Below are positions 37,519-47,200 of a stretch of DNA of 64,000 nucleotides, in pieces (the stretch's first letter is position 1; the number at the start of each line of letters is the position of its first letter). This DNA is from Sphaerisporangium perillae. Lineage in GTDB: Bacteria > Actinomycetota > Actinomycetes > Streptosporangiales > Streptosporangiaceae. The translations under genes and the position numbers were made by a program. Location: the NCBI RefSeq assembly GCF_023276435.1, contig NZ_JALLPO010000043.1, positions 1 to 64,000 of the forward strand. The letters run 5' to 3'. The notes beneath the pieces were generated by a model. That model was not told the DNA's origin. It was given only the letters and a program-made list of their open reading frames with translations, and did not search any database.

Positions 37519-38648
37519 TTCGGCATGCCCACGGTCATGCCCTCGGTGAGCCCGCCCTCCGAGACCTCGACCCGTCCCCCGGCGAACATCCCCGTCTCGA
37601 CGGCGATGTAGCGCGACCTGCCGCGCTCGATGACCTCGAGGCCGAACCCGCCCTCCTGCAGCGCCACCAGCGCCGCCACCGGCACGGTCAGCACGTTCTT
37701 GCGCTGCGACGCCGTGAACGTCACGTCCACCGCCGCCTTGTCCAGCCCCTTGGCAGCCTTGGCGTTCCCGATCGAGACGAGCGCCTCCACCCGCGTCTCC
37801 GGCTCGGCGTTCTGGCCCTCCCCTGGCACGATGACCGTGGCCACCTCGGTGACCTTGCCCTTGACGGTCTTGTCGTCCGGCAGCGTGACATCGACCTTGG
37901 CGCCCTTCTTGGCCATCCGCTGGTCCTCGGCCTCGAGCTGCACCGTGATGACCTTGGACGTGCCCGTGTACGTCAGCACCTTCTGGCCGGGCTGCGCCGA
38001 CTGGCCCTCCTCGGCCTCCAGACTCTCCACGCGGACCTTTCCGTGGGCGAAGACGACCCGGCCCAGCTCGACCACGCCGGTCTCGTCCAGGCCGCGGTCC
38101 TCCTGCCACTGGCTGACGGCCTCGTTGGTGTCGTAGGTGTACTCGTCGTCCACCGTGAAGCCGTCGTAGCCGAGCTTCTTGAGGTTGCGCTCCAGATTCT
38201 CGACGTCCTTGCCCTCCACACCGATCTTGAGATCCCGGTACGCGGGCACATCCCCGTACAGGAGCACGACCGGCTTGTTGTCCACCCGGTACAGCGACTT
38301 GCCGCGCGTGATCGTCGCGCCGCTGTCGGGCAGCCAGGTGATCGTGCCGGGCTGGCGGGTCAGGGCCGAGGTCACGGGGCCGTAGCCGAGCTCGCCGTCG
38401 GCGTCCCTGGTGTCGTTCAGGGTCTGCTTGGTCACCGTCGTGGTGGCGGGGGGCAGGGCCGCGGCCGACTGCGTGGGACCGGCACCGCCCTCGAGCAGGC
38501 TCGTGCTGTTGACCGCGACGAACCCGCCGCCCGCCGCCGCCACTGCGATCAGCAGCCCGGCCACCAGCTTGCCCCTGCCACGGCGGCGGCGCTGCCTGGG
38601 AGGCGTGGTCCCCGGCTCCGTCTTGCCGTCGATGGTGGCCATCGCCAT
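37515..38648 (-). CDS. MacA/HlyD-type efflux adaptor with peptidoglycan-binding domain
   Basis: 377 residues from ATG 38648 (GGGAGG upstream), overlapping the preceding stop. One N-terminal membrane helix (KLVAGLLIAVAAAGGGFVAV) precedes a beta-barrel/lipoyl adaptor. A PG_binding_1 repeat sits near 130-185 (NLERNLKKLGYDGFTV ... VSQWQEDRGL). The C-terminal segment VPVAALVALQEGG is typical of actinobacterial MacA-like adaptors. It couples a MacB-like ABC transporter to the cell wall in Gram-positive bacteria. The gene itself appears intact although both its operon partners are damaged. Confidence 0.88.
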   Translation of the reverse strand: MAMATIDGKTEPGTTPPRQRRRRGRGKLVAGLLIAVAAAGGGFVAVNSTSLLEGGAGPTQSAAALPPATTTVTKQTLNDTRDADGELGYGPVTSALTRQPGTITWLPDSGATITRGKSLYRVDNKPVVLLYGDVPAYRDLKIGVEGKDVENLERNLKKLGYDGFTVDDEYTYDTNEAVSQWQEDRGLDETGVVELGRVVFAHGKVRVESLEAEEGQSAQPGQKVLTYTGTSKVITVQLEAEDQRMAKKGAKVDVTLPDDKTVKGKVTEVATVIVPGEGQNAEPETRVEALVSIGNAKAAKGLDKAAVDVTFTASQRKNVLTVPVAALVALQEGGFGLEVIERGRSRYIAVETGMFAGGRVEVSEGGLTEGMTVGMPK

Positions 38649-38991
38649 CAGGAACCTCCCGGGCTGGCGTCAGCGGACTCCTTCTGGCACTTCTCTTCCG
38701 CGGCCTTGAAGTCGGGGTCCTCGCCGGCCTCCTGGGTGATGCGCATCATGCTGCCCTCGGGGTCGGGATAGGCCTCGACGCCGTTTGTCACGCATGCACT
38801 GCGCGAGCTTGCGCAGGTTCTCGGCCATCTTGGGGTCGTTGCGGACCTGCTGCTGGCCGCTGGGGGCGTACTGCCTGCACGCTTCCTGAGCCGCCTGTGC
38901 CGCCGCCGTCGTCGCCGGAGCCGCAGCCGGTCAGGAGCAGGGTGAGCGCGAACGGTGCCGTGACCAGCGCGCTGAGGACTCGTCGTCTCAT
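38648..38991 (-). pseudogene. Lipoprotein gene with two frameshifts
   Basis: ATG 38991 (AAGGAGAG upstream) begins MRRRVLSALVTAPFALTLLL followed by a TGCGSGDDGG lipobox. The frame then shifts within a GGC run to reach AQEACRQYAPSGQQQV and MAENLRKLAQCMRD. It shifts again at GACAAACGG (one extra A) to give NGVEAYPDPEGSMMRI and the end KCQKESADASPGGS. The third frame ends in TGATG with the adaptor ATG, showing the original operon structure. CMRDNG...PDP is typical of actinobacterial lipoproteins beside MacAB operons. Assembly error at the homopolymers cannot be excluded. Confidence 0.8.
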
Positions 38992-39188
38992 GGGAACTCT
39001 CCTTGTCGAATGAACCGTCGGATGAACGTTGTTCGAGGTTGGGGCTGGATGCCCTCGGCATTTCCGCATCGCCGACCTGTCGCGGGGCTGCCAGGGGCTT
39101 TCGAAGCGCGTGCCTCTTCCGTCACACGCGGCTCTGTAAGCGAATGGGCCTGAGGTGCGCCCTATCACGGTTGGCCGATGACCCCCGG

Positions 39189-40274
39189 TTATTGGCCGGG
39201 GCAGAGCACGGCTTCGGCGGCCTTCTTCATGGCGTCACCGACGGCCATGGCCTTCTCGTTGTCGACCTTCAGGGTGGCGGCCATCGCGAACTGGGTCCGG
39301 CCGTCGACCGAGGAGAAGGTGACGGAACTGGTTCCGGGCATGCTGCCCGAGGCCGAGGAGACTGTTCCGCCACACAGCTCCGGGAAGGGCCGCGGCATCT
39401 GCTTCTGCAGGTCCGACGGCACCAGCTTGCCCTGGTTGAGGGCGCGGTAGAAGGCGCTGACGTCGTGCGGGGTGGAGATCACTCCTTGGCCGCCGATGGT
39501 GGCGTTGATCCGATCGACGTCGCGCGGTACGCCCTGGTCATCGGGGTAGTAGCCGTGCCCGTGCGGGCCCTTGATCCGGTCGGAGACCTTGGTGGCCAGA
39601 TAGGTGTGCTTCATGCCGAGCGGGGCGAACAGGCGCCGCTTGAACTCGGTGGCCCGATCGTGGCCGGTCACCTTCTCGATCATCATGCCGAGGAGGACGT
39701 AGTTGGTGGTGGAGTAGCGGTACTGCCCCGGCTCGCCCTGCCGGGGAACGGTTCGCGCGGCCTTGACCAGGTCGATCGGCTTGTAGGAGGTGGTGAAGTC
39801 GAAGACGTCGAACTTCCCGCTTTCCATGAAGTCGGGGATGCCCGAGGTATGGCGGATCAACTGCTGCACGGTGATCTCGCCGGCCCGATCCACGTAGTCG
39901 TGTTCGGCCATCTCCGGCAGGACGTCGCTGAGCTTGTCCTCCAGGCCGAGCTTGCCTTCCCCGACCAGCTGCAGGATGATCGTGGCCTCCATCAGCTTGG
40001 TCTGGGAGGCGATGCGGTAGCGGGAATCCGCGGGAATGCGGCCGCCCTTGCCACCCAGCAGACGTGAGCCCGCCGTCCCCTTGCCCGCCCGCCTGCCGTC
40101 GACGTACACCTCGCCGATGGCGCCCACCACTCCATCCGTCTTCGCCAGATTCCTGATCGCTTGCTGGACGTCTCCCAGGCGGGCCTGGTCGGCCGCGGTT
40201 GCGGGTGCGGGGATGCTCAACGCCAGCATGGCGGAGGCCAGCCCGGTCAGGCCGACCGTTCGTGCACGGCTCAT
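39189..40274 (-). CDS. Secreted serine hydrolase, beta-lactamase/DD-peptidase family
   Basis: 361 residues with a Sec signal peptide (cleavage near PAPATAAD). SxxK motif SQTKLM near residue 93, YxN-type motif YSTTNY near 193, and HxG-like GGQGVIS region. The AAAGGATCACGACGAG leader supports the ATG. Family members include D-alanyl-D-alanine carboxypeptidases and beta-lactamase-like esterases of the cell wall. It is divergent from an OmpR-type response regulator with which it shares a 118-bp promoter region, and is the probable regulatory target. Confidence 0.88.
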   Translation of the reverse strand: MSRARTVGLTGLASAMLALSIPAPATAADQARLGDVQQAIRNLAKTDGVVGAIGEVYVDGRRAGKGTAGSRLLGGKGGRIPADSRYRIASQTKLMEATIILQLVGEGKLGLEDKLSDVLPEMAEHDYVDRAGEITVQQLIRHTSGIPDFMESGKFDVFDFTTSYKPIDLVKAARTVPRQGEPGQYRYSTTNYVLLGMMIEKVTGHDRATEFKRRLFAPLGMKHTYLATKVSDRIKGPHGHGYYPDDQGVPRDVDRINATIGGQGVISTPHDVSAFYRALNQGKLVPSDLQKQMPRPFPELCGGTVSSASGSMPGTSSVTFSSVDGRTQFAMAATLKVDNEKAMAVGDAMKKAAEAVLCPGQ

Positions 40275-40281
40275 CTCGTCG

Positions 40282-40392
40282 TGATCCTTTCTGCGGAGAC
40301 TTGAGGGTGATCACATTTACCGGCCGGCGCTTATCGGCGGGCGATCGGCGGACCATACGTGTTCCATATGCCGACGTTGCGACACTGCCCGG
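40282..40392. promoter_or_regulatory. Shared promoter with 11-bp-spaced direct repeats; near-leaderless response-regulator start
   Basis: CCATAC (40353) and CCATAT (40364) are direct repeats 11 bp apart, in the -35 position relative to a TGCGAC -10-like box at 40378. The response-regulator ATG is at 40393, only ~10 bp after that box, so its transcript would be leaderless or nearly so. The left half carries the ribosome site of the divergent hydrolase. The block recurs at 36467-36580. The regulator itself is the likely ligand. Confidence 0.6.
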
Positions 40393-41049
40393 ATGCGTGT
40401 GCTCCTGGTCGAAGACGAGCAGCCTCTCGCCGGCTACATCCAGGCGGGGCTGCGCAAGCACGGCTTCACCGTCGACGTCGCCCTGGACGGCCGAAGCGCG
40501 CTGGACAAGTGCGAGCTCACCCCGTACGAGGTGGTGGTCCTGGACCGGGACCTGCCCATCGTGCACGGCGACGCGGTCTGCCGCCGGCTCGCCCAGCAGG
40601 GCGAGTCGCGGGTGCTGATGCTGACCGCCTCCGACGCCGTGGATGACCGGGTGAGCGGGCTGATGCTGGGAGCGGATGACTATCTGGGCAAGCCGTTCGC
40701 GTTCTCCGAGCTGGTCGCCCGGGTGCACGCCCTGATACGGCGCAGCGCGCCGGCCCGCCCGCCGGTGCTGCGCGCCGGTGGGGTGAGTCTGGATCCGGCA
40801 CGGCGCAGCGCCGAACGGGACGGCCGGCTGCTGCGCCTGACCCCCAAGGAGTTCGGCGTGTTGGAGCAACTACTGGCCGCCGGCGGTGACGTCATCAGCG
40901 CGGAAACGCTCCTGGAGAGGGTGTGGGACGAACACGCCGACCCGTTCACCAACGCGGTCCGGATCACCGTCGGCACGCTGCGCCGCAAGCTCGGCGACCC
41001 ACCGCTGATCGAGACCGTCATCGGCGCCGGTTACCGGATCGGCCCGTGA
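40393..41049 (+). CDS. OmpR-family response regulator
   Basis: 218 residues. Receiver MRVLLVEDEQPLAGYIQAGL with phospho-acceptor Asp in VVVLDRDLP (about residue 52), conserved Thr in LMLTAS and Lys in GKPF. The C-terminal winged helix (~125-215) ends VIGAGYRIGP. No ribosome site is visible before the ATG, consistent with a leaderless message. The stop overlaps the kinase start (GTGA). Confidence 0.93.
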   Translation: MRVLLVEDEQPLAGYIQAGLRKHGFTVDVALDGRSALDKCELTPYEVVVLDRDLPIVHGDAVCRRLAQQGESRVLMLTASDAVDDRVSGLMLGADDYLGKPFAFSELVARVHALIRRSAPARPPVLRAGGVSLDPARRSAERDGRLLRLTPKEFGVLEQLLAAGGDVISAETLLERVWDEHADPFTNAVRITVGTLRRKLGDPPLIETVIGAGYRIGP

Positions 41050-42293
41050 AACTGACGGCCCGGGCCCGGCTCGCCCTGCTGCAGACCGCCCTGGTGCTCG
41101 CCGCCGGGGCCGCGCTGACCGGGCTGACCTACCTACTGATGAAGCGGCGCCCCGCCCTCGTCACCCATCTGGACCCGACCGGGCCCGACCCACAGGGCAC
41201 GCTCCAGCTGATGCCACCCCAGACGCAGGACCTGCACGATCTCGCCGATCGGGTGCAGGCCGACACCCTGGCCGCACTGCTGCCCCAGGCCGGCCTGGCG
41301 CTCATCATGGTGACCGCCCTGGCCGCCGTACTGGCCTGGCTGGTGGCCGGACGAGTGCTGCGGCCCATCCGCATGATCTCCTTCACCGCCCGCCGGTTGT
41401 CGGCCGAGAACCTCACCGAACGGGTCCCGGTCACCACCCCCGCCGACGAGCTGTCGACGCTAGCGGGCACGGTCAACGACATGCTGGACCGCATTCAGCG
41501 CGGCATCGCTGAGCGGGACCGGGTCCTGGACAGCCAGCGGCTGTTCACCGCCAATGCCGCCCACGAACTGCGTACGCCGCTGACCACCGCGCGCACGGCG
41601 ATCGACGTCACCCTGGACGGAAACCCCAGCCACGCCGAACTGCGCGCGATGGCCGCCGACGTCCGTAACGCCGTCGAGCACATGCAACGCGTCCTGAACG
41701 GTCTGCTGCTGCTGGCCCGCAGCCAGGCCGGGCTCACCGCACGTGAACCGGCCGACCTGGCCACTCTCGCGGCCACCGCCCTCGACACCGCCCAAACACG
41801 AGCGGCAGCCGCCGACGTCACGGTACGACCCCGGCTCCGGCCGGCACCGGTCAACGGCGAACCCGTCCTGCTGGAACGCATGATCGGCAACCTGGTCGAC
41901 AACGCGATCCGCTACAACCAGACCGGCGGCCACCTGACCGTCGACACCCACACGGCGGACGGACGCGCAGTCCTGCGCATCTCCAACACCGGCAGGAAGA
42001 TCCCGCCCGGCGAGGCGCAGATGCTGCTGGAACCGTTCGTGCACGGGCAAGGTACCCGCGTCCGCACCGACGGCCTGGGCCTGGGACTGACGATCGTCCG
42101 CGCGATCACCCTCGCTCACCGGGGACACATCGTGGTTACCGCCCATACCGGCGGTGGCCTCGACATCACCATCGACCTCCCGCACAACTCGAGCGACGGC
42201 AGAGCGGTCGGCACGATGACGCGATTGCGGTCGCCGCTCACACCTGGCGTCCACCATGCGCTCGGCAAACCAAGGAGCCGTCCCCCTGAATGA
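41046..42293 (+). CDS. OmpR-type sensor histidine kinase
   Basis: 415 residues from GTG 41046. Two membrane helices (~8-30 and ~78-100) flank a short extracellular loop of ~50 residues. A HAMP domain follows, then HisKA with AANAAHELRTPLTTART (phospho-acceptor His) and HATPase with N-box NLVDNAIRYN and G-boxes DGLGLGLTIV. It pairs with the preceding response regulator. The short sensor loop suggests membrane or cell-wall stress sensing, as in VanS/CseC-type kinases. Confidence 0.92.
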   Translation: MKLTARARLALLQTALVLAAGAALTGLTYLLMKRRPALVTHLDPTGPDPQGTLQLMPPQTQDLHDLADRVQADTLAALLPQAGLALIMVTALAAVLAWLVAGRVLRPIRMISFTARRLSAENLTERVPVTTPADELSTLAGTVNDMLDRIQRGIAERDRVLDSQRLFTANAAHELRTPLTTARTAIDVTLDGNPSHAELRAMAADVRNAVEHMQRVLNGLLLLARSQAGLTAREPADLATLAATALDTAQTRAAAADVTVRPRLRPAPVNGEPVLLERMIGNLVDNAIRYNQTGGHLTVDTHTADGRAVLRISNTGRKIPPGEAQMLLEPFVHGQGTRVRTDGLGLGLTIVRAITLAHRGHIVVTAHTGGGLDITIDLPHNSSDGRAVGTMTRLRSPLTPGVHHALGKPRSRPPE

Positions 42294-42520
42294 GCGCACC
42301 CAGCGCCTATGGGATGCTGAACGCCACCGGCGCCAGGTACCGCACCGTACCCGCTCACCGGTACCTTTGAGCGAGAAGGCTCGTTCATCTTCGCCGCCGA
42401 CGCACGCTACCTTCTCGCCACCGATGCCTATGGGCGCCTCAACTTCGCAGCCTTGGGCCATGACGACAGCGGACGGGCAAAGAAGGCTACGTTCATCATC
42501 GACCAGATCGCCGCAGGCTG
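42290..42520 (+). pseudogene. Small gene overlapping the kinase stop, apparently frameshifted
   Basis: ATG 42290 overlaps the kinase TGA (ATGA). The frame reads MSAPSAYGMLNATGARYRTV and stops after 26 codons. Another frame then reads PLTGTFEREGSFIFAADARY, LLATDAYGRLNFAALG and ends in FIIDQIAAG at TGA 42520. Together they look like one ~75-residue protein broken by an indel near 42340. I do not recognise the family. Confidence 0.4.
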
Positions 42521-42960
42521 AACGTCAACTGGGCCTCAGAGGGATCGATAACCGCTGTCCGCCGGTTCCTCACGCCCGGATCTGGTCACTGGTGCCTCCG
42601 GGCACACCAGGCGCGCCTACCGTGGCGATCTGATCCGAGGCCAAACAGGGTGTTTAGCTAGCCAGGGGCGTTCACGAGTACGGCTGAGCTGTGCGAATCC
42701 GAGGGTTCGATGATCGCTTCCCGGACACACAATGATCGTTTCCCAGTGCTTACAGTCCGCCGAGGAACTGATGGACTACCGGCTCGCCAGGGGTCCCCGC
42801 TCCGGCGAGCCCGGCGTCGGAAGGGCTTCGGGCCGAAAACGTGGTGGCGCACGCACTGCAGCATCTGGCGCATCTTTGCACAGCGATCCCGTGGTGGCGG
42901 CGGCGTTCGCGGAGACACCGGCCGTCGTCCGAGGGCTACAGCGGCTGCCGTCCGAACTGG
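42521..42960. other. Degenerate region without a recognisable gene
   Basis: No frame gives a protein I can place. It contains a 40-bp block (42544-42583) that is about 85 percent identical to 26739-26778 downstream of the P450, and otherwise seems to be decayed sequence leading to the MFS remnant. Confidence 0.45.
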
Positions 42961-43062
42961 TCACAGCCGGGCTGTCGCCGTCAGGGTGACAGCGGTCAGC
43001 GCGGCGAGCAGGGCCCAGGCGGGCGCGAAACTGCCGGTCAGGTCCGTGAGTAGGCCAGCACG
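42961..43062 (-). pseudogene. C-terminal remnant of an MFS transporter
   Basis: The minus strand reads GLLTDLTGSFAPAWALLAAL then TAVTLTATARL and a stop at 42961. This is the last transmembrane helix and end of a CynX/cyanate-permease-like major facilitator. The upstream part is cut exactly where the tRNA-derived repeat begins. Confidence 0.65.
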
Positions 43063-43121
43063 AATGCTCGGGGCGTTTTGGCTGTTCAGGTGATGTGGTC
43101 AGGGGCGGGTCGAACGCCGAC
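43057..43121. repeat. Left copy of a tRNA-Phe-derived direct repeat (att-like)
   Basis: This 65-bp block matches 49029-49095 with one substitution and two single-base deletions. It includes ATGCTCGGGGCGTTTTGGCT and the end of a tRNA acceptor/T-arm. It is 6 kb from the other copy and more decayed. Confidence 0.8.
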
Positions 43122-43608
43122 GTTGCTGTCACCGCTGCTGTCACTGCGAGCCGCCGCCCTCGTTCCCTTTACTGCAAGATCTCGACAGCTTGGAGTACGT
43201 CCGTGACCACGTGGTCGGCCTGGTGCTCGACACCGGGCCAGGTGCCCCTGGTCGTTGAGGCCGTGCTTGGTCGGACGCCGGGAGCCGCGCCTGTGGGCCT
43301 TTCACTGTTGCTCTCCGGGCTCGGTGCCGGCCCCCGGAGAACCTGACGGTAGGAACCGACATCACGGCCGCGGTGCGGACCAAGCCCTTTGGCCGAGCCT
43401 CGTCCGTACCGCTCACTACCCCCGAACCCGCAGGTTCGTCCGGTAAAGATCCGCTTTAGGCAGCGGCCCCCTCCGGACGAACCCGCGTTTCGGTGCGTCC
43501 ATATGTCTACACCAGTGTGTCGATATCGCCGAGGATATCCTTACTGTCCGAGTTGCATCACGCCGAGAGAACGAATCGTCAGACGACGGGTGTCATCTGG
43601 GATCGACG
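43122..43608. other. Region without a confident gene
   Basis: A plus-strand stretch near 43180-43260 reads DLDSLEYVRDHVVGLVLDTG, protein-like but short and lacking start or family. The rest shows nothing I can support. Confidence 0.4.
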
Positions 43609-43980
43609 TTATGGCAACTCGTTCTCGATCACGCCGTCGGCGCCGGCCCCGAGTATTTGCTTCTGCATCTTCAGCCGATAGCGGCCGACCAGTCCCCCGA
43701 TAGTCCGATTGACACCATTCCCGCCCGACGTCTGTCCTGACGCCACGGTAACCTTGGTGTCCTCGTCCACGACCTGGTACTTCACCGTGTTCGCGGTGTA
43801 AGAGGTGATGTGGATGTCGACCCAGTTGCCTCCCGGGTAGGCGTTGATGATGCCGCTCGTACAGCTGGTGTCGAAGGTTCCCAGATGGCACGTGTGCGAC
43901 GCGGCGTCGGCCGGTGCCGCAGCGAGCAGCACAGCGCACGTGGTCGCCCCGATGAGCAGCGCTTTGGTTTGCTTTCGCAT
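43609..43980 (-). CDS. Small secreted protein, 123 aa
   Basis: Start ATG 43980 with GGAGG six bases upstream. The signal peptide KALLIGATTCAVLLAAAPADA is cleaved to leave a ~95-residue Cys-containing (HTCHLGTFDTSC), Gly/Thr-rich beta-type domain with GGNWVDIHITSYTANT. No catalytic motif. It is probably an extracellular actinomycete-specific protein of unknown role. It is divergent from the giant regulator, across a 272-bp gap. Confidence 0.7.
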   Translation of the reverse strand: MRKQTKALLIGATTCAVLLAAAPADAASHTCHLGTFDTSCTSGIINAYPGGNWVDIHITSYTANTVKYQVVDEDTKVTVASGQTSGGNGVNRTIGGLVGRYRLKMQKQILGAGADGVIENELP

Positions 43981-44252
43981 GTGTTTCCTCCATAGAGGGT
44001 CTTCTGGGGTGATAATGCGGTCTTTAGTCGCATCCCCGGACCACTGTTGGTCTGCGGCGCCCCCGTAAAACCGAAGATCGTGGCGCCGGGTTGAGTATTG
44101 GACACGTCGGTATATGCGAGGTATAGACCCTGGTAGCACGCGCTTCATCGCCCTAGGACCGATCCGGCGCGGATTCTTACATGACCGCAGGAGTTGACAA
44201 CCAGGCAGCGGTCCACGAGTCTCATCCCGAAGTTCGAGGGGGCGGAGTTTGG

Positions 44253-47200
44253 GTGAAATTTCATGTTCTCGGGCCGCTCAGCGTCTCCCGCGACGGCCGG
44301 CTGGTTCCTGTCAGCGGAGCACCCAAACTGCAGCTCACCCTTGCCGCGCTGTTGTCCAGGGCCGGCCAGCCGGTGTCCACCGACTGGCTGATCGCCGCCG
44401 TCTGGGGTGATCAGCCGCCCGCTTCCGCGCGGCGCAACATCCACCTCTACGTCCATCAGCTACGGCGGTCGTTCGGCGGCCACGTCGTGGATGGACGGCC
44501 GGGCGGGTATGCGATCATCACCGATGATCTGGACGCGGCCCGTTTCCGCAGCCTTGCCACACAAGGGAGCGCGGCCTTGGACCGTGGTGACCTGCAACCG
44601 GCGCATGACCGGCTGCGTGCGGCGCTGGACCTGTGGCGAGGGCCGGCCTTCGCGGAGTTCGGTGACCACGCGCTCATCGCTGACGAGGCCCGGCGGCTGG
44701 AGGAGTCACGGCTCACCGCTCACGATCGGTTGGCGGAGGCCAAGCTGGCTCTGGGACGGCACATCGAGGTGGCCGCCGAGCTGGCCGATCTCACCCGGGA
44801 GCGTCCGTACCGGGAGAGCTTGCAGGGTCATCTCATGCTCGCGCTGTACCGGTCCGGCCGTCAGGTCGAGGCGCTGGAGGTCTTCCGCCGGACCCGCGAC
44901 CTTCTGAACGCTCAGCTCGGCATCGAACCCGGCCCCGTGCTCCAACGTCTGCACGAGGCGATGCTCCGCGGCGACGAGGACCTCCTCCCGGCCCTGAGCC
45001 TGCCGCCGCGGATGCCGGCCACGCCGCAGGAGACGGAGGAATGGGCTCCGGAGGTCTGCCCGTACCGGGGTCTGATGCCATTTCAGCCGGAGGACGAGGC
45101 ATGGTTCTTCGGCCGCTCTCATCTGGTCGACCGGCTCCGCGAGCTGGTCGACCGGCTTCCGATGGTCGCCGTGTTCGGGGCGTCCGGAAGCGGAAAGTCT
45201 TCCCTCCTGCGCGCCGGCCTGCTCGGGACGATCTCCAGCGCGCAGGGTACGGCCCAGCCGTGGCGAGACCTGATCATGACGCCGGGCGAGCACCCACTGG
45301 ACACGTTGGTCGACCTGGTGGCGAAGACATCCGGCGTCGACCCTGAGGCGCTCCGCGACGACCTGGCCGGCGATCCGGATGCCTTGAGTGCCGCCCTGGA
45401 CATCGCGCAGCGCAGCGCGTCAGCGAGCGACGCGCGCCAGAGCCGGCGGCTGCTGGTGGTGGACCAGTTCGAGGAGACCTTCACTCTCTGCGCGGACGAC
45501 GGAGAACGACGCCGATTCGTGGAGGCCCTGCTGGGCATGACGCTCGGGGCCGACCGCCGCACCGTTGTCGTGCTCGGCGTACGAGCCGACTTCCTCGCCC
45601 ACCTCACCCAGCATCCGGGCCTGGTCGAGGCTCTGGGCGGCGAGGCCCAACTGCTCGTCGGACCGGTGTCGTCGGCAGACCTCCAGGAGATCGTCGTCAG
45701 GCCCGCCGCCCAGGCGGAGCTCACCGTGGAACCCGACTTGCTCGCCACGGTGGTGGCCGACGCCGCCGAGGAGCCCGGGAGTCTGCCGCTGGTCTCGCAC
45801 GCGATGCTGGAGACCTGGCGGAACCGAACCGGCCGGAGTCTCACGCTGTCGGCCTATCAGGCGGCCGGCGGTGTTCGCGGGGCCATCGCGCAGAGCGCGG
45901 AACGGGTCTTCGACGAGCTCGCCCCCGCGGAGCAGCGGGCCGCACGCAGGATCTTCCTGCGACTGACCGCGCTTGGAGACGGCACAGAGGACACCAGGCG
46001 TCCGATCTCCCGGGCGGAGCTCGTCGGCGTGGCCGACCCCGAAGTCACCTCCGGTGTGCTGGACCGCCTCGCGGCCGCACGGCTGGTCGTCCTCGCGGAG
46101 GAGACGGTGGACGTGGCGCACGAGGCGCTGATCCGGGCCTGGCCCCGGTTGCACCGCTGGCTCACCGCAGACCGCGAGAACCTGTTCGTCCACCGGCGGC
46201 TCACCGATGCCGCGCAGACGTGGCGGGAACTGCAGCGCGATTCCGGAGCCCTGTATCGAGGCACCCAGCTTCTCGCCGCCCGCACCTGGGGGGAGGACCA
46301 CCCGCAAGAGCTGAACGACATCGAGAGCGCCTTTCTGCGGGCCAGCAGTGCGCTGGAGGAGAGTGAGCGCACCGCGACCAGACGCCGCACCCGACTTCTG
46401 CAACATCTCCTGGCGGGGATGGCCACGCTCTTCCTGCTCGCCATGCTCGGCGGAGGCGTGGCCGTACGGCAAGGGCAGGAGGCCGGCCGTCAGCAGGTGG
46501 TCGCCCTGTCCCGGCAGCTGTCCCTGAAGGCCAGATCTCTCGCCGGCACCGATCCCGATCTGGCCGGCCTGCTGGCGATCGCCGCGTTCCGTCTCAACCC
46601 GGAGACCGAGACGCGGGGCGGCCTCCTGAGCGTGTCCGCCACGGCGCAGCACCGCATCGAACTCAACGCCGAGGGGCCGACGATCTTCTGGGTGGCGTTA
46701 AGCTCGGACGGCTCGCGCCTGGCCTCGGCCGGCGCTGACGGAGCCGTCACCCTCTGGGATCCCCGCCGCCGCACCCGCGTCGCCACCTTCTCCGAGCACA
46801 CGGAACTCGCCGGGACGGGAGACGTCTACGCCAGGTCGGTGGCGTTCAGCCGCGACGGCGCACTGCTGGCGTCCACCGCCAGAGCGCCCGGGCTGGCGGC
46901 CACCGAGGGCTCGATCGTCGTCCGGGACATAGCCTCCCGCAGGCCCGTGTTCCGACGGTCACCGGAGAAGCTCACCGACGCGATGGCGCTGAGCCCCGAC
47001 GGGACGAAGATCGCCGTCGGAGCCGGCAACGGTGCGATCGAGCTGTGGGACCTGCCTCGCGGGAGCAGGCGCACTCTGAAAGTGCACCGGGAGGAGGTCG
47101 CCGCCCTCGCGTTCAGCGCCGACGCGGCATTCCTGGTGTCGGCCACGGGCGGGAGGGAGCACCCTGTGGTGTGGGACGTCGCCTCCGGGACCAAGGTCGC

